This document shows, piece by piece, positions 44,861 to 53,800 of a DNA stretch of 64,000 nucleotides. The position numbers were made by a program, and so were the translations under genes. Within the stretch, counting starts at the first letter, position 1. Each line of letters begins with the position of its first letter. The stretch comes from Burkholderiaceae bacterium (GTDB taxonomy: Bacteria; Pseudomonadota; Gammaproteobacteria; Burkholderiales; Burkholderiaceae_C), in the NCBI GenBank assembly GCA_024235855.1, contig JACKLN010000002.1, positions 248,001-312,000 of the forward strand, given 5' to 3'. The notes beneath the pieces were generated by a model. The model saw nothing but the letters and a program-made list of their open reading frames with translations, did not search any database and was not told where the DNA came from.

Positions 44861-45598
44861 ATGAGTCAGAAAGTTGCATACGTCACCGGCGGCATGGGCG
44901 GCATCGGCACCGCGATCTGCCAGCGCCTGGCCAAGGAAGGCTTCAAGGTCATCGCCGGCTGCGGCCCCACCCGGGACTTCCAGAAGTGGCTGGACGAGCA
45001 GAAGGCCGAGGGCTACACCTTCTACGCCAGCGTCGGCAACGTGGCCGACTGGGACAGCACCGTGGCCGCCTTCACCAAGGCCAAGGAAGAGCACGGCCCG
45101 ATCGACGTGCTGGTCAACAACGCCGGCATCACGCGCGACCGCATGTTCCTGAAGATGTCGCCCGACGACTGGAAGGCCGTCATCGACACCAACCTGAACA
45201 GCATGTTCAACGTCACCAAGCAGGTGGTGCCGGACATGGTGGAGCGTGGCTGGGGCCGCATCATCCAGATCAGCTCGGTGAACGGCGAGAAGGGCCAGGC
45301 CGGCCAGACCAACTATTCCGCCGCCAAGGCCGGCATGCACGGCTTCACGATGGCCCTGGCGCAGGAGCTGGCGGCCAAGGGCGTGACGGTCAACACCGTG
45401 AGCCCGGGCTACATCGGCACCGACATGGTCCGCGCGATCAAGCCCGAGATTCTGGAGAAGATCGTCGCCACCATCCCGGTCAAGCGCCTGGGCACGCCGG
45501 AGGAGATCGGCTCGGTCGTCGCCTGGCTGGCCGGGCCGGATTCCGGCTTCACCACGGGGGCCGACTTCAGCTGCAACGGCGGCCTGCACATGGGGTGA
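44861..45598 (+). CDS. phaB: Acetoacetyl-CoA reductase PhaB
   Basis: A 245-residue short-chain dehydrogenase that reduces acetoacetyl-CoA to (R)-3-hydroxybutyryl-CoA with NADPH. The cofactor motif TGGMGGIG starts at residue 9. The active site has S138/S139, Y152 and K156 (YSAAK), with NNAG at 86-89. 'SPGYIGTDMV' is the substrate-loop motif of PhaB enzymes. GGAGG precedes the ATG. It ends the phaCAB operon; a 12-bp hairpin lies 9 nt after the stop. Confidence 0.97.
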   Translation: MSQKVAYVTGGMGGIGTAICQRLAKEGFKVIAGCGPTRDFQKWLDEQKAEGYTFYASVGNVADWDSTVAAFTKAKEEHGPIDVLVNNAGITRDRMFLKMSPDDWKAVIDTNLNSMFNVTKQVVPDMVERGWGRIIQISSVNGEKGQAGQTNYSAAKAGMHGFTMALAQELAAKGVTVNTVSPGYIGTDMVRAIKPEILEKIVATIPVKRLGTPEEIGSVVAWLAGPDSGFTTGADFSCNGGLHMG

Positions 45599-45606
45599 GC
45601 GTGGAC

Positions 45607-45634
45607 GTGTGACCGTCCCTGCGGACGGTCACAC
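45607..45634 (+). terminator. Hairpin after phaB
   Basis: Perfect 12-bp arms (GTGTGACCGTCC, 45607-45618, with 45623-45634) and a CTGC loop, 9 nt after the phaB stop. There is no U-tract, so termination may be factor-dependent or the hairpin may protect the 3' end. Confidence 0.5.
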
Positions 45635-45639
45635 GCCTC

Positions 45640-45718
45640 GCGAACGACGGCGCGCGTCTCGCGCGCGACGGCTGGGGGAATGCGAACGACGGCGCGCGTC
45701 TCGCGCGCGCCGGCTGGG
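45640..45718. repeat. Two-copy tandem repeat, 42-bp period
   Basis: Copies start at 45640 and 45682 and share about 37 bp differing at one or two bases. Each begins GCGAACGACGG and contains the palindromic CGCGCG-TCT-CGCGCG before CGGCTGGGG. Each copy is itself a hairpin. Confidence 0.8.
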
Positions 45719-45813
45719 GCGCTGGCGAGCCGGCGCTCACCCTGCGGGTGAACGTTCGGCTCCCCCGAGCCTTGCAGGCCGCGCCCTCGCAGCGCTCGGG
45801 CCCCTCGGGCCGT

Positions 45814-45869
45814 CCGACAGCCCTCAGGGCTGTCGGAGCCGCGGCCCTCGGCCCCCTCTGGGAGGGGGC
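45814..45869. repeat. Paired palindromes (REP-like)
   Basis: CCGACAGCCCT/AGGGCTGTCGG (45814-45836, 11-bp arms, 1-nt centre) is followed 14 bp later by GCCCCCTC/GAGGGGGC (45851-45869, 3-nt loop). Two adjacent GC-rich palindromes in an intergenic setting resemble repetitive extragenic palindromes; genome-wide copies would be needed to prove it. Confidence 0.55.
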
Positions 45870-45915
45870 TCCAGTCTGGATGTCGAGCGCCGACCATTGG
45901 TCGGCATTTCCACTT

Positions 45916-47430
45916 CTACGACCGCGCGTTGATCACGTCCTGCAGGTCTTCCGGAAGTTCGTCCAGGTCTTCCGGTACCGGCGCGCCGGCGTCGAGCAAC
46001 AGCCCGAGTACCGCGGCGTAGTCGCCGCCGGGCACGGGCTCGTTGCACGCGGCATGCAGGCAACTCCCCACCACGTTGCCGCCGTAGCCGTTGCGCTCGT
46101 CCCAATGCGCGCCATGCGCCAGCAGCAGGCGCACCATCGCGGCGTCGCCGCGGAAGGCGGCCTGGTTCAGCGCGCTGGCGTCCCAGTCGCCCTTCACGGC
46201 CACCGGCCAGCCCAGGACCAGCATCAGGGCGACGGCGTCGTGGCGGCCGCGCTGCGCCTGCTCGGGCAGCAGGCGCAGCAGGTGTGGCGGCAGGCGTGAC
46301 ACGAGCTTCGCATCGCGGGCCAGCAGCGTGCGGGCCTGCGCCTCGTCCGCCGCGGCACAGGCGGCCGCGAAGGCCTCTTCGTCGCGCATCTTGCGCGGGG
46401 CGGCGCCTGGCGTCGGCAGCAGCGCCAGCGACGAGCGATCGCCTGCACGCACCGCGTAGTCCGCGGCGATGAAGCCCAGGTCGTCGGGCGCGGCCGGGTC
46501 GGCACCGTGGTCCAGCAGCCGCCGCACGCTGTCGGCGCCCCGGCCGCGCATCAGCGCGTGGTGCAGGGCGCGGCGTCCACCGGGGCCGCGTTCGTTCGGG
46601 TCGGCGCCCAGCGCCAAGGCCGCGGCCAGGCCGGCCGGATGCTCGTGGTCCAGCTGCCGGAACAGCGCATTCGTGCCCGTCCAGCGCGCACCCGCACGCA
46701 CCAGGGCGCTCATGAAGGCGGGATCGTCGCGTTCGGCGGCGTGGTAGAGCGATTCGTTGTCGTTGGGGTCGGCGCCGGCGGCCAGCAGGCGTTCGACGAT
46801 GCCCAGGCTCCGTGACCGCGCCACCGCGCCGTAGAGCACCGGGAGGGGGTGGCCGGGGTTGTCGGGGTCGGTCCAGGTGGCGTTGGGGTCCGCCCCGTGG
46901 TCGAGCAGGGTCTGCACCGTGTGTTCCAGCGCCGTGCGATGGCTGTCCAGCCGCGCCAGGCCGGAGGCCGCGGCGTAGACCAGCGGTGGCGCCTGCCAGG
47001 GCGGCAAATTGGCGTGCAAAGCCGTGCCCGACAGCAGCGACAGCGCTTCGTCGGCCTGGCCCCGCAGCAGCGCCAGGGCAGGGTGCGACACCGGGCGGGC
47101 CGCCAGCCCGGCCAGCGCGCGCGCCGGCTGCGGGGCGTTCCATCCGCGCCCCAGCGCCAGTGCGACGGTTTCGGCCACGAAGTCCGCCTCGTCCAGTGCG
47201 GTGGCACGGCGGGCGTCCACCGCCGCCATCAGGCGCGGCCAGCTGGCCTGTTGGTGTTCGCGGGCGATGACGAACTGTGCCGCGGCCAGCTGCCAGGGCG
47301 GCTGCAAGTGCCACGCGCTGGCGCGCGCCAGGGCTGCGACATCGCCAGCGCGCCAGGCACGCAGCAGATCCTTGGCCTGACGGCGCAGGTGGTCGGGGTG
47401 GGGCAGGGGCGGCAGGGCGCGGCTCATCAT
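45916..47430 (-). CDS. Ankyrin repeat protein
   Basis: A 504-residue protein. After an N-terminal region of about 165 residues of no recognised family (starting LPPLPHPDHLRRQAKDLLRAW), several ankyrin repeats are visible from about 165 to the end. Examples are LLDHGADPNATW, LLAAGADPNDNESLYHAA, ALGADPNERGPGGRRALHHA, LLDHGADPAAPD and LLLAHGAHWDERNGYGG. No signal peptide or membrane helix is seen. Two ATGs are adjacent (47430 and 47427), with GGAGG just upstream, so either may start. Ankyrin repeats mediate protein binding; the partner is unknown. It converges on the phaCAB operon. Confidence 0.85.
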   Translation of the reverse strand: MMSRALPPLPHPDHLRRQAKDLLRAWRAGDVAALARASAWHLQPPWQLAAAQFVIAREHQQASWPRLMAAVDARRATALDEADFVAETVALALGRGWNAPQPARALAGLAARPVSHPALALLRGQADEALSLLSGTALHANLPPWQAPPLVYAAASGLARLDSHRTALEHTVQTLLDHGADPNATWTDPDNPGHPLPVLYGAVARSRSLGIVERLLAAGADPNDNESLYHAAERDDPAFMSALVRAGARWTGTNALFRQLDHEHPAGLAAALALGADPNERGPGGRRALHHALMRGRGADSVRRLLDHGADPAAPDDLGFIAADYAVRAGDRSSLALLPTPGAAPRKMRDEEAFAAACAAADEAQARTLLARDAKLVSRLPPHLLRLLPEQAQRGRHDAVALMLVLGWPVAVKGDWDASALNQAAFRGDAAMVRLLLAHGAHWDERNGYGGNVVGSCLHAACNEPVPGGDYAAVLGLLLDAGAPVPEDLDELPEDLQDVINARS

Positions 47431-47602
47431 GATCCTCCGTGCGAGGGCCCGGGGTCTGCAACAGCGGGCCGCACGAGGCGACGGCGACGCGGTGGCGCAC
47501 GCAAGCGTGTCAGGTGGGTTCGACCCTGTCCGCAGACCCGGTGGCGCCCTGCGCGCCGCCGGCATGCTGTCATGCGGGGGCGATCGCGGTCAAGGTGCGG
47601 GA

Positions 47603-48214
47603 TCAGACCGCGGCGTATCGCCCGGGCTTGTGGTTCACCGCGAGCGCGAAGTTCAGCGCCACCGCGGCCAGCACCGACCACAGCAGCGCCTGGGCACCGA
47701 TCCACGGGCCGGCCGCGAGCAGGATCAGCGCATCCAGGCCCATCTGCACCTTGCCCGCGCGCCAGCCGCGCGTGTCCTGCAGCCACAGCACCAGCACGTT
47801 CAGCCCCCCGAGGCTGGCACGGTGGCGGAACAGGATCAGCAGCCCGGCGCCCATCAGCAGCCCGCCGCCCAGCGCCGCAAAGGCCGGGTGCACCGACTGC
47901 AGCACCACCCAGCGCGGCACGGCCTCGGCCAGCAGCGACAGCAGCGCCACGGCAGCAAAGGTCTTGAGCGTGAAGCGTGCGCCCATGCGCCGCCACGCCA
48001 GGGCGTAGAAGGGCAGATTGATCGCGAAGAAGGCGGCGCCGAACGGAAGGCCGAGCGCATAGTGCGCGATGAAGGCCAGCCCTGCGGTGCCGCCGGTCAC
48101 CAACCCGGCCTGGCGGAACAGCACCAGCGCCAGCGCCACGAACAGCGTGCCGGTGAGCAGGCCCTGGGCGTCGTCGAACAGGCTGTGACGACTCGGCGCG
48201 GCGGTCGCGTTCAT
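47603..48214 (-). CDS. YitT family membrane protein
   Basis: A 203-residue integral membrane protein with about five or six hydrophobic helices, beginning with 'LLTGTLFVALALVLFRQAGL' and the family motif VTGGTAGLAFIAHY. A second typical block is ASLGGLNVLVLWLQ. YitT/DUF161 proteins are predicted transporters without assigned substrate; this one lacks the C-terminal DUF2179 domain. The ATG overlaps the upstream DUF2788 stop by ATGA. Confidence 0.88.
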   Translation of the reverse strand: MNATAAPSRHSLFDDAQGLLTGTLFVALALVLFRQAGLVTGGTAGLAFIAHYALGLPFGAAFFAINLPFYALAWRRMGARFTLKTFAAVALLSLLAEAVPRWVVLQSVHPAFAALGGGLLMGAGLLILFRHRASLGGLNVLVLWLQDTRGWRAGKVQMGLDALILLAAGPWIGAQALLWSVLAAVALNFALAVNHKPGRYAAV

Positions 48215-48429
48215 TCGCCGATGCCGGAGAGGAAGTACTTGATCAGCCCCTTGGCCGCGAAGCCCAGCAGGCCGAAGCCCAGCACCAGCAGCAGCACGAA
48301 GGTGCCGAACTTGCCGGCCTTCGACTCGCGCGCGAGCTGCAGCACGATGAAGACCATGTAGAGCATGAAGGCCGTGACGCCGAACGTCAGCCCGAACCAG
48401 GCGATCTGCTCCTCGGTGTAGCCGAACAT
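48211..48429 (-). CDS. DUF2788 small membrane protein
   Basis: A 72-residue two-helix membrane protein (helices about 10-32 and 43-62) that matches DUF2788, a family typical of Burkholderiales and Neisseriales: MFGYTEEQIAWFGLTFGV at the start and ARESKAGKFGTF in the loop. Function unknown. It starts 6 nt after the DUF2189 gene and overlaps the YitT gene by 4 nt, so the three are one operon. Confidence 0.88.
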   Translation of the reverse strand: MFGYTEEQIAWFGLTFGVTAFMLYMVFIVLQLARESKAGKFGTFVLLLVLGFGLLGFAAKGLIKYFLSGIGE

Positions 48430-48435
48430 GGGCGG

Positions 48436-49230
48436 TCAGCCTTCGGGCGGCAGCTCCACCAGGTCGCGGTAGGCGTGCCAGCTGGCGTGGGCCAGCCAGG
48501 GCAGGATGACGATCAGCCCGGTCAGCGCCGTGGCCATGCCCAGCGCGGTCAGCGCCATGATGATGCCGGCCCACAGCGCCAGCGGCACCGGGTCCTCCAT
48601 CACCACGCGCCAGCTGGTGTAGATGGCCACCGGCAGCGCTTCGTCGCGGTCCAGCAGCATCGGGATCGCCACCACGGAACTGGCGAACACCGGTGCGGCC
48701 AGGATGGCGCCGAGCATCAGCCAGACCTCGAACAGCCAGCCCTCGCCCAGCAGCACCACCTGCAGGAAGTCCTTCGGGCCCAGCACCGGGGCCGGTGCGA
48801 AGCCGATGATCAGCGCACCCGAGGTCATCACCCAGCCGGTGCCGGCCAGCGCCAGCAGCACGCCGAAGCCCACCAGCCGCAGGTTCCGCGGGTGCCAGAC
48901 CGCCAGCGCGGCGCGAAAGCCCGCCGGCTCGCCCCGCTCCATCGCCCGGCTCACGGCGTACAGCCCCGTGGCCGCCAGCGGTGCCACGATCAGGAAGCCG
49001 CTGAAGGCGCCGGCCACGAGCCAGAAGTGCTGGCCGGCCAGCACGAACAGCACGCCGCCGAACAGCGCCGCCAGCAGCCCGTGCAGCAGGCCGGGGCCAG
49101 GATTGCGCGTGAAGTCCACCGCGCCGCGTTCCAGCCAGCGCAGCGGCTGGCTCAGCGGGATCGTGCGGGGCCGGAATCGGCGGGAGGCCTCGACGGCCGG
49201 CGAGCGCTGCATGGGGTCGGATGCTGCCAC
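48436..49230 (-). CDS. DUF2189 integral membrane protein
   Basis: A 264-residue inner-membrane protein with about six hydrophobic segments and the DUF2189 opening pattern IPLSQPLRWLERGAVDF. Later family-like blocks are GLYAVSRAMERGE and SWRVVMEDPVPLALWAG. A second in-frame ATG (49212) is an alternative start. Function unknown. It lies 28 nt after mnmH and heads the DUF2189-DUF2788-YitT membrane set. Confidence 0.87.
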   Translation of the reverse strand: MAASDPMQRSPAVEASRRFRPRTIPLSQPLRWLERGAVDFTRNPGPGLLHGLLAALFGGVLFVLAGQHFWLVAGAFSGFLIVAPLAATGLYAVSRAMERGEPAGFRAALAVWHPRNLRLVGFGVLLALAGTGWVMTSGALIIGFAPAPVLGPKDFLQVVLLGEGWLFEVWLMLGAILAAPVFASSVVAIPMLLDRDEALPVAIYTSWRVVMEDPVPLALWAGIIMALTALGMATALTGLIVILPWLAHASWHAYRDLVELPPEG

Positions 49231-49258
49231 GCCGATAGGCGTTGCGGCTTGATGGCGG

Positions 49259-50323
49259 TCAATCGGTGCCGGTCAGCAGGGCTACCGCGGCCGCGTCCAG
49301 TGCCGCCGGGCCGCCATCGGCCAACGGCACCGCCGGCGCCTGCGACAGGGTGGCGAAATGCTTGCGCATGGAGCGGTCGTACAGGGGGTCGTAGTGCTCG
49401 GCCATCAGGCGCTCGAACAGGGGCGCCCATTGCCCGGCCCGGGCCTGTGCCTGCCAGCCGTGCACGCGTTCGCGGCCTTGCAGCTCGATCAGCGTGTCGA
49501 GCTTGGCGCAGAACCCGTCGACGTCGTCGGCGAAGAAGGCGTAGTCCTCCAGCAGCAGCTGCACGCGACTGGCCAGCGGCATCTCCACCCGCATCACGCG
49601 GCCGTGGTCGCGCATGCGCAGCAGCAGCGCTTCGGGCACGCGCAGGCTGCCGATGCGGGCGCTTTCGCTTTCCACGAACACGGGCCGCCCCGGCACGAAC
49701 CCGCGCAGCGCCTGCCACACGCGCGTGTCGAAGGCCTTCTGCGTGGGCTGTGGCAGGCCAGGCAGGGCGCCGAGCACCGAACCGCGGTGATGCGCCAGGC
49801 CCTCCAGGTCCAGCACCTGGGCGCCTCGGGCCGCCAGCGCCTGGAGCAACCGCGTCTTGCCGCTGCCGGTGCGCCCGGCCAGCACGGTGAAGGCGAGCGC
49901 CTGCGGCAGCGTGTCGAGCTGCGCGCGCACCACGGCGCGGAACGCCTTGTAGCCGCCCTGCAGCTGCCCGGTGCGGAAGCCGATCTGCGACAGGAACCAG
50001 GCCAGGCTGCCGGAGCGCTGGCCGCCGCGCCAGCAGTAGACCAGCGGTCGCCACTCGCGCGGCTTGTCGGCGATGAACGCATCCAGGTGCCCGGCGATGC
50101 GCCGCCCTGCCATGGCCGCGCCGATCTTGCGGGCCTCCAGCGCCGAGACCTGCTTGTAGGTGGTGCCGACGATGCGGCGCTCGTCGTCGTCCAGCACCGG
50201 CCAGTTGAGCGCGTCGGGCAGGCGGTCCTCGGCGAACTCCGACGGCGAGCGGGCGTCGATCACCGCATCCCAGGCCGCGGGGTCGGCCAGGTACTCGTCG
50301 GCCGTGACGGGCTTGAGACTCAT
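49259..50323 (-). CDS. mnmH: tRNA 2-selenouridine (geranyl-2-thiouridine) synthase
   Basis: A 354-residue enzyme that replaces sulfur by selenium at wobble 2-thiouridine, through a geranylated intermediate. The N-terminal rhodanese domain has the active-site C97 in CWRGGQRSGS, the same number as in the E. coli protein. The C-terminal P-loop domain has Walker A GRTGSGKT (about 149-156). 'DARSPSEFAEDRLPDALNWP' is the family's rhodanese start. It overlaps the glnD stop by ATGA. No selD is in the window. Confidence 0.94.
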   Translation of the reverse strand: MSLKPVTADEYLADPAAWDAVIDARSPSEFAEDRLPDALNWPVLDDDERRIVGTTYKQVSALEARKIGAAMAGRRIAGHLDAFIADKPREWRPLVYCWRGGQRSGSLAWFLSQIGFRTGQLQGGYKAFRAVVRAQLDTLPQALAFTVLAGRTGSGKTRLLQALAARGAQVLDLEGLAHHRGSVLGALPGLPQPTQKAFDTRVWQALRGFVPGRPVFVESESARIGSLRVPEALLLRMRDHGRVMRVEMPLASRVQLLLEDYAFFADDVDGFCAKLDTLIELQGRERVHGWQAQARAGQWAPLFERLMAEHYDPLYDRSMRKHFATLSQAPAVPLADGGPAALDAAAVALLTGTD

Positions 50324-52917
50324 GCCGGCGTGGCCACCGCGTCGAGCAGCTCGCTCTCGATGCGCAGCTGCGCCTTGGCGTGCTGCAGCACCGGGCCGTC
50401 GACGAGGAAGGTGTCCTCCACGCGTTCGCCCAGCGTGCTGATCTTGGCCAGCTGCAGGTTGATGCGGTTCTTCGCCAGCACGCGGGCGATCGCGTAGAGC
50501 AGGCCGGTGCGGTCGCTGGCGCTGATCGTCAACAGGTAGCGCTGCGCACGCTCGTCGGGCGTCAGCGACACACGCGGTGTCACGGGGAACGACCGCACCC
50601 GGCGCGACAGGCGGCCGCGACTGGGCTCGGGCAGCGGCCCGTCGGCCCGCAGCGCGGCCGGCAGCTGGTGTTCCACCAGGGCCACCAGGTCACGGTAGGC
50701 CGAGGCGGTGTGCTCCACCACGTGGTGGCTTTCCACCAGGAAGGTGTCCAGCGCGTAGCCCTTGGCCGTGGTGTGGACACGGGCGTCGAGGATGCTGAAC
50801 GCGGCGGCGTCGAAGTAGCCGCAGATGCGCGCGAACAGCTCCGGCGCATCGGGTGCATAGACCAGCACCTGCAGTCCTTCGCCGATCGGCGCCGGCCGCG
50901 CGAAGACCACCGGCTGCGCGGCATCCACGTGGCGCCACAGCGCCCGCGCGTGCCAGGCGATGTCGCTGGCGTCGTGGCGGGCGAAGTAGCGCGTGTCCAG
51001 CGTCGCCCACAGCGGGGCCTCGGTGCCGGGCAGGGCCGACTGCAGCGCCAGGCGCTGGCGGGCCTCGGCCTTGCGCGCCTCGATGTCGGCCTGCAGGTTG
51101 GGCTGGGCCCCGCCCAGCGCGCGCAGCGTGGTGTGGTAGAGGTCCTGCAGCAGCTTGCCCTTCCACGCGTTCCACACCTTGGGGCTGGTGCCGCGGATGT
51201 CGGCCACCGTCAGCAGGTACAGCGCCGTCAGCCGGCGCGGCGTGCCCATCACCTTGGCGAAGCGCGCGATGACCTCCGGGTCGGACAGGTCCTCCTTCTG
51301 CGCCACGCGGCTCATCGTCAGGTGATGCTGAACGAGGAACTCGCACAGCGCCGTGTCCTCTGGGCTGATGCCGTGCTCGCGGCAGAAGCGGCGCACGTCC
51401 TTCGCACCCAGGTCGCTGTGGTCGCCGCCCCGGCCCTTGGCCACGTCGTGGAACAGCGCGGCCACATAGAGCAGCCAGGGCTTGTCCCAGTCGGCCGCCA
51501 GCTGCGAGCAGAAGGGGTACTCGTGCGCGTGCTCCGGGATGAAGAACCGGCGCACGTTGCGCAGCACCATCAGGATGTGCTGGTCCACGGTGTAGACGTG
51601 GAAGAGGTCGTGCTGCATGCGCCCGACGATGCGGCGGAACACCCACAGGTAGCGGCCCAGCACCGAGGTCTGGTTCATCAGCCGGAACACGTGCGTGATG
51701 CCCTGCGGCTGGCGCAGGATGTCCATGAACACTTCCCGGTTGATGGGGTCGTGCCGGAAACGCGTGTCCATCACCTCGCGCGCGTTGTACAGCGCGCGCA
51801 GCGTGCGTGCCGACAGGCCCTTGATGCCCGGGGTCTGCGCGTAGACCAGGAAGGTTTCGAGGATGGCGTGGGGGTTGCGTTCGTAGAGGTCGTCCTGCGC
51901 GACCTCGAGCATGCCGCCGCGGTCCAGGAAGCGGGCATTGATGCGCCGCATCGGCGCGCCTTCGGACCCCAGCACCTTCTCCTCGATGCCCAGCATCAGG
52001 ATCTGGTTGAGTTGCGTCACCGCCTTGGCCGCCCAGTAGTAGCGGTGCATCAGCGCCTCGGAATTGCGCTGCCCGCGCTGCGGCTTGAGGCCGAAGCTGT
52101 TGGCCACCGCGGTCTGCAGGTCGAAGACCAGCCGGTCCTCGCGGCGGCCGGCCACCAGGTGCAGCCGCGCGCGGATGAGCTTGAGCAGGCCCTCGTTGCG
52201 CTGCAGCTGCCGCACCTCGAAGGGCGTGATGATCCCCTTGGCCGCCAGTTCCGACCAGGTGCCGCCCAGGCCGGCGCCGCGCGCCACCCAGATCACCACC
52301 TGCAGGTCGCGCAGGCCGCCAGGGCTCTCCTTGCAGTTGGGCTCCAGCGCATACGGCGTGCCTTCGTACTTCACGTGGCGCTGCCGCATCTCCAGCGTCT
52401 TGGCGCGCAGGAAGGCCTTGGCGTCGACCGCGGCGGCCTGCGCCTTGGCGAAGGCCGTGTAGGCGCTGCGGCTGCCGCAGATCAGCCGCGACTCCAGCAG
52501 CGCCGTCTGCACGGTGACGTCGCGCGCCGCCTCGTCCAGGCACTCGGGCAGCGTGCGCACCGAACTGCCGATCTCCAGCCCCACGTCCCAGCAGCCGGTG
52601 ATGAAGGCCTCGACGGCGGCCTTGACCTCGGCATCTGGCGCCGCCGGCAGCAGCACCAGCACGTCGACGTCGGAATGCGGGAACAGTTCTCCACGGCCGA
52701 ATCCCCCCACGGCCACCAGCGACGCGGCCTTCGGCAGCCCCGCCTGCGACCACAGCTCGGCCAGGATGCCGTCGACGTGTCGCGCCAGCGCACGCAACAG
52801 GGTCTGCGCGGCGGAGATCGTCGGCCGCGCGTCGCGGAAGGCGTCCAGCAACGCCGCCTTCCCGTCGCGCGCACGGGCACGCAGCGCGGTCACCGACACC
52901 GCGGGCCGGTCGTCCAT
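50320..52917 (-). CDS. glnD: Bifunctional uridylyltransferase/uridylyl-removing enzyme GlnD
   Basis: An 865-residue nitrogen sensor that uridylylates PII proteins when glutamine is low and removes UMP when it is high. The nucleotidyltransferase motif is GGFGRGELFPHSDVD (71-85, catalytic D83 and D85). The HD phosphohydrolase has H490-D491 in FHDVAKGRGGDHSD. Two ACT domains follow (about 690-770 and 795-865), with ISASDRTGLLYAIARVL in the second. The start is the ATG 11 nt after the map stop. It is downstream of map and overlaps mnmH; the map-glnD order is widespread in proteobacteria. Confidence 0.96.
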   Translation of the reverse strand: MDDRPAVSVTALRARARDGKAALLDAFRDARPTISAAQTLLRALARHVDGILAELWSQAGLPKAASLVAVGGFGRGELFPHSDVDVLVLLPAAPDAEVKAAVEAFITGCWDVGLEIGSSVRTLPECLDEAARDVTVQTALLESRLICGSRSAYTAFAKAQAAAVDAKAFLRAKTLEMRQRHVKYEGTPYALEPNCKESPGGLRDLQVVIWVARGAGLGGTWSELAAKGIITPFEVRQLQRNEGLLKLIRARLHLVAGRREDRLVFDLQTAVANSFGLKPQRGQRNSEALMHRYYWAAKAVTQLNQILMLGIEEKVLGSEGAPMRRINARFLDRGGMLEVAQDDLYERNPHAILETFLVYAQTPGIKGLSARTLRALYNAREVMDTRFRHDPINREVFMDILRQPQGITHVFRLMNQTSVLGRYLWVFRRIVGRMQHDLFHVYTVDQHILMVLRNVRRFFIPEHAHEYPFCSQLAADWDKPWLLYVAALFHDVAKGRGGDHSDLGAKDVRRFCREHGISPEDTALCEFLVQHHLTMSRVAQKEDLSDPEVIARFAKVMGTPRRLTALYLLTVADIRGTSPKVWNAWKGKLLQDLYHTTLRALGGAQPNLQADIEARKAEARQRLALQSALPGTEAPLWATLDTRYFARHDASDIAWHARALWRHVDAAQPVVFARPAPIGEGLQVLVYAPDAPELFARICGYFDAAAFSILDARVHTTAKGYALDTFLVESHHVVEHTASAYRDLVALVEHQLPAALRADGPLPEPSRGRLSRRVRSFPVTPRVSLTPDERAQRYLLTISASDRTGLLYAIARVLAKNRINLQLAKISTLGERVEDTFLVDGPVLQHAKAQLRIESELLDAVATPA

Positions 52918-52928
52918 CGTGTGCGCGC

Positions 52929-53753
52929 TCAGGACGTGGCCAGCGCCGGCGCCGGCTGCACGAAGGCCGGCAGCGGCGGGTAGCCGGCCGACAGCGTCAG
53001 CACCTCGTAGCCGGTCTCGGTGACGAGCACGGTGTGCTCCCATTGCGCCGACAGCGAGCGGTCCTTGGTGACGATGGTCCAGCCGTCGCCGAGCTCGCGA
53101 ATCTCACGCCGGCCGGCGTTGATCATCGGCTCGATGGTGAAGATCATGCCCGGCACCAGTTCCTCCAGCGTGCCGGGGCGGCCGTAGTGCAGCACCTGAG
53201 GTTCCTCGTGGAAACGCTTGCCGATGCCGTGACCGCAGAACTCGCGCACCACAGAGAAGCCCGACGACTCCGCGAAGGTCTGGATCGCGTGGCCGATGTC
53301 GCCCAGGCGCGCGCCTGGGCGCACCTTGACGATGCCCTTCCACATGGCCTCGTAGGTGATCTGGCACAGGCGCTTGGCCTGGATGGAGCCTTCGCCGACG
53401 ATGAACATGCGGCTCGTGTCGCCATGCCAGCCGTCCTTGATGACGGTGATGTCGATGTTGACGATGTCGCCGTTCTTCAGCGGCCGGTCGTTCGGGATGC
53501 CGTGGCAGACCTGATGGTTCACCGAGGTGCAGCACGATGCCGGGTAGGCCGGGTAGCCCGGCGGCTGGTAGCCCAGCGTGGCCGGCACCGTGCCCTGCAC
53601 GTTCACCATGTGGTCGTGCGCCAGCTTGTCCAGCTGCGCGGTGGTGACGCCAGGCACGACGTGCGGCGTCAGCATGTCCAGGACCTCGGCCGCCAGGCGG
53701 CCGGCGACGCGCATGCCCTCGATGTCGGCGGCGGTCTTCAGCGTGATCGTCAT
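52929..53753 (-). CDS. map: Methionine aminopeptidase, type I
   Basis: A 274-residue di-metal peptidase that removes the initiator Met. Metal ligands appear in their usual contexts: NIDITVIKDGWHGDTSR (two Asp), FCGHGIGKRFHEEP (His), MIFTIEPMIN (Glu) and QWEHTVLVTETG (Glu). The ATG at 53753 lies 47 bp from the divergent purL start. It is the first gene of the map-glnD-mnmH run. Confidence 0.97.
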   Translation of the reverse strand: MTITLKTAADIEGMRVAGRLAAEVLDMLTPHVVPGVTTAQLDKLAHDHMVNVQGTVPATLGYQPPGYPAYPASCCTSVNHQVCHGIPNDRPLKNGDIVNIDITVIKDGWHGDTSRMFIVGEGSIQAKRLCQITYEAMWKGIVKVRPGARLGDIGHAIQTFAESSGFSVVREFCGHGIGKRFHEEPQVLHYGRPGTLEELVPGMIFTIEPMINAGRREIRELGDGWTIVTKDRSLSAQWEHTVLVTETGYEVLTLSAGYPPLPAFVQPAPALATS

Positions 53754-53800
53754 GGCCCGGATTATCCCACCGTCCCCCGTAAAATGCCGGGTTCCCCCTG

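Larger units (their letters stand above)
45599..45915. other. Gene-free structured interval between phaB and the ankyrin gene
   Basis: This 317-bp stretch has no supported reading frame. It holds, in order, a 12-bp hairpin, a 42-bp-period tandem repeat, an 11-bp near-perfect palindrome and an 8-bp hairpin, separated by GC-rich sequence. Both flanking genes end here (convergent), so it is a shared 3' region. Confidence 0.75.

Noticed and set aside
45640..45869. Possible CRISPR array in the repeat-rich gap
   Set aside because: Only two tandem copies of the repeat, with no spacer of unique sequence between equal repeats, and no cas gene in the window.
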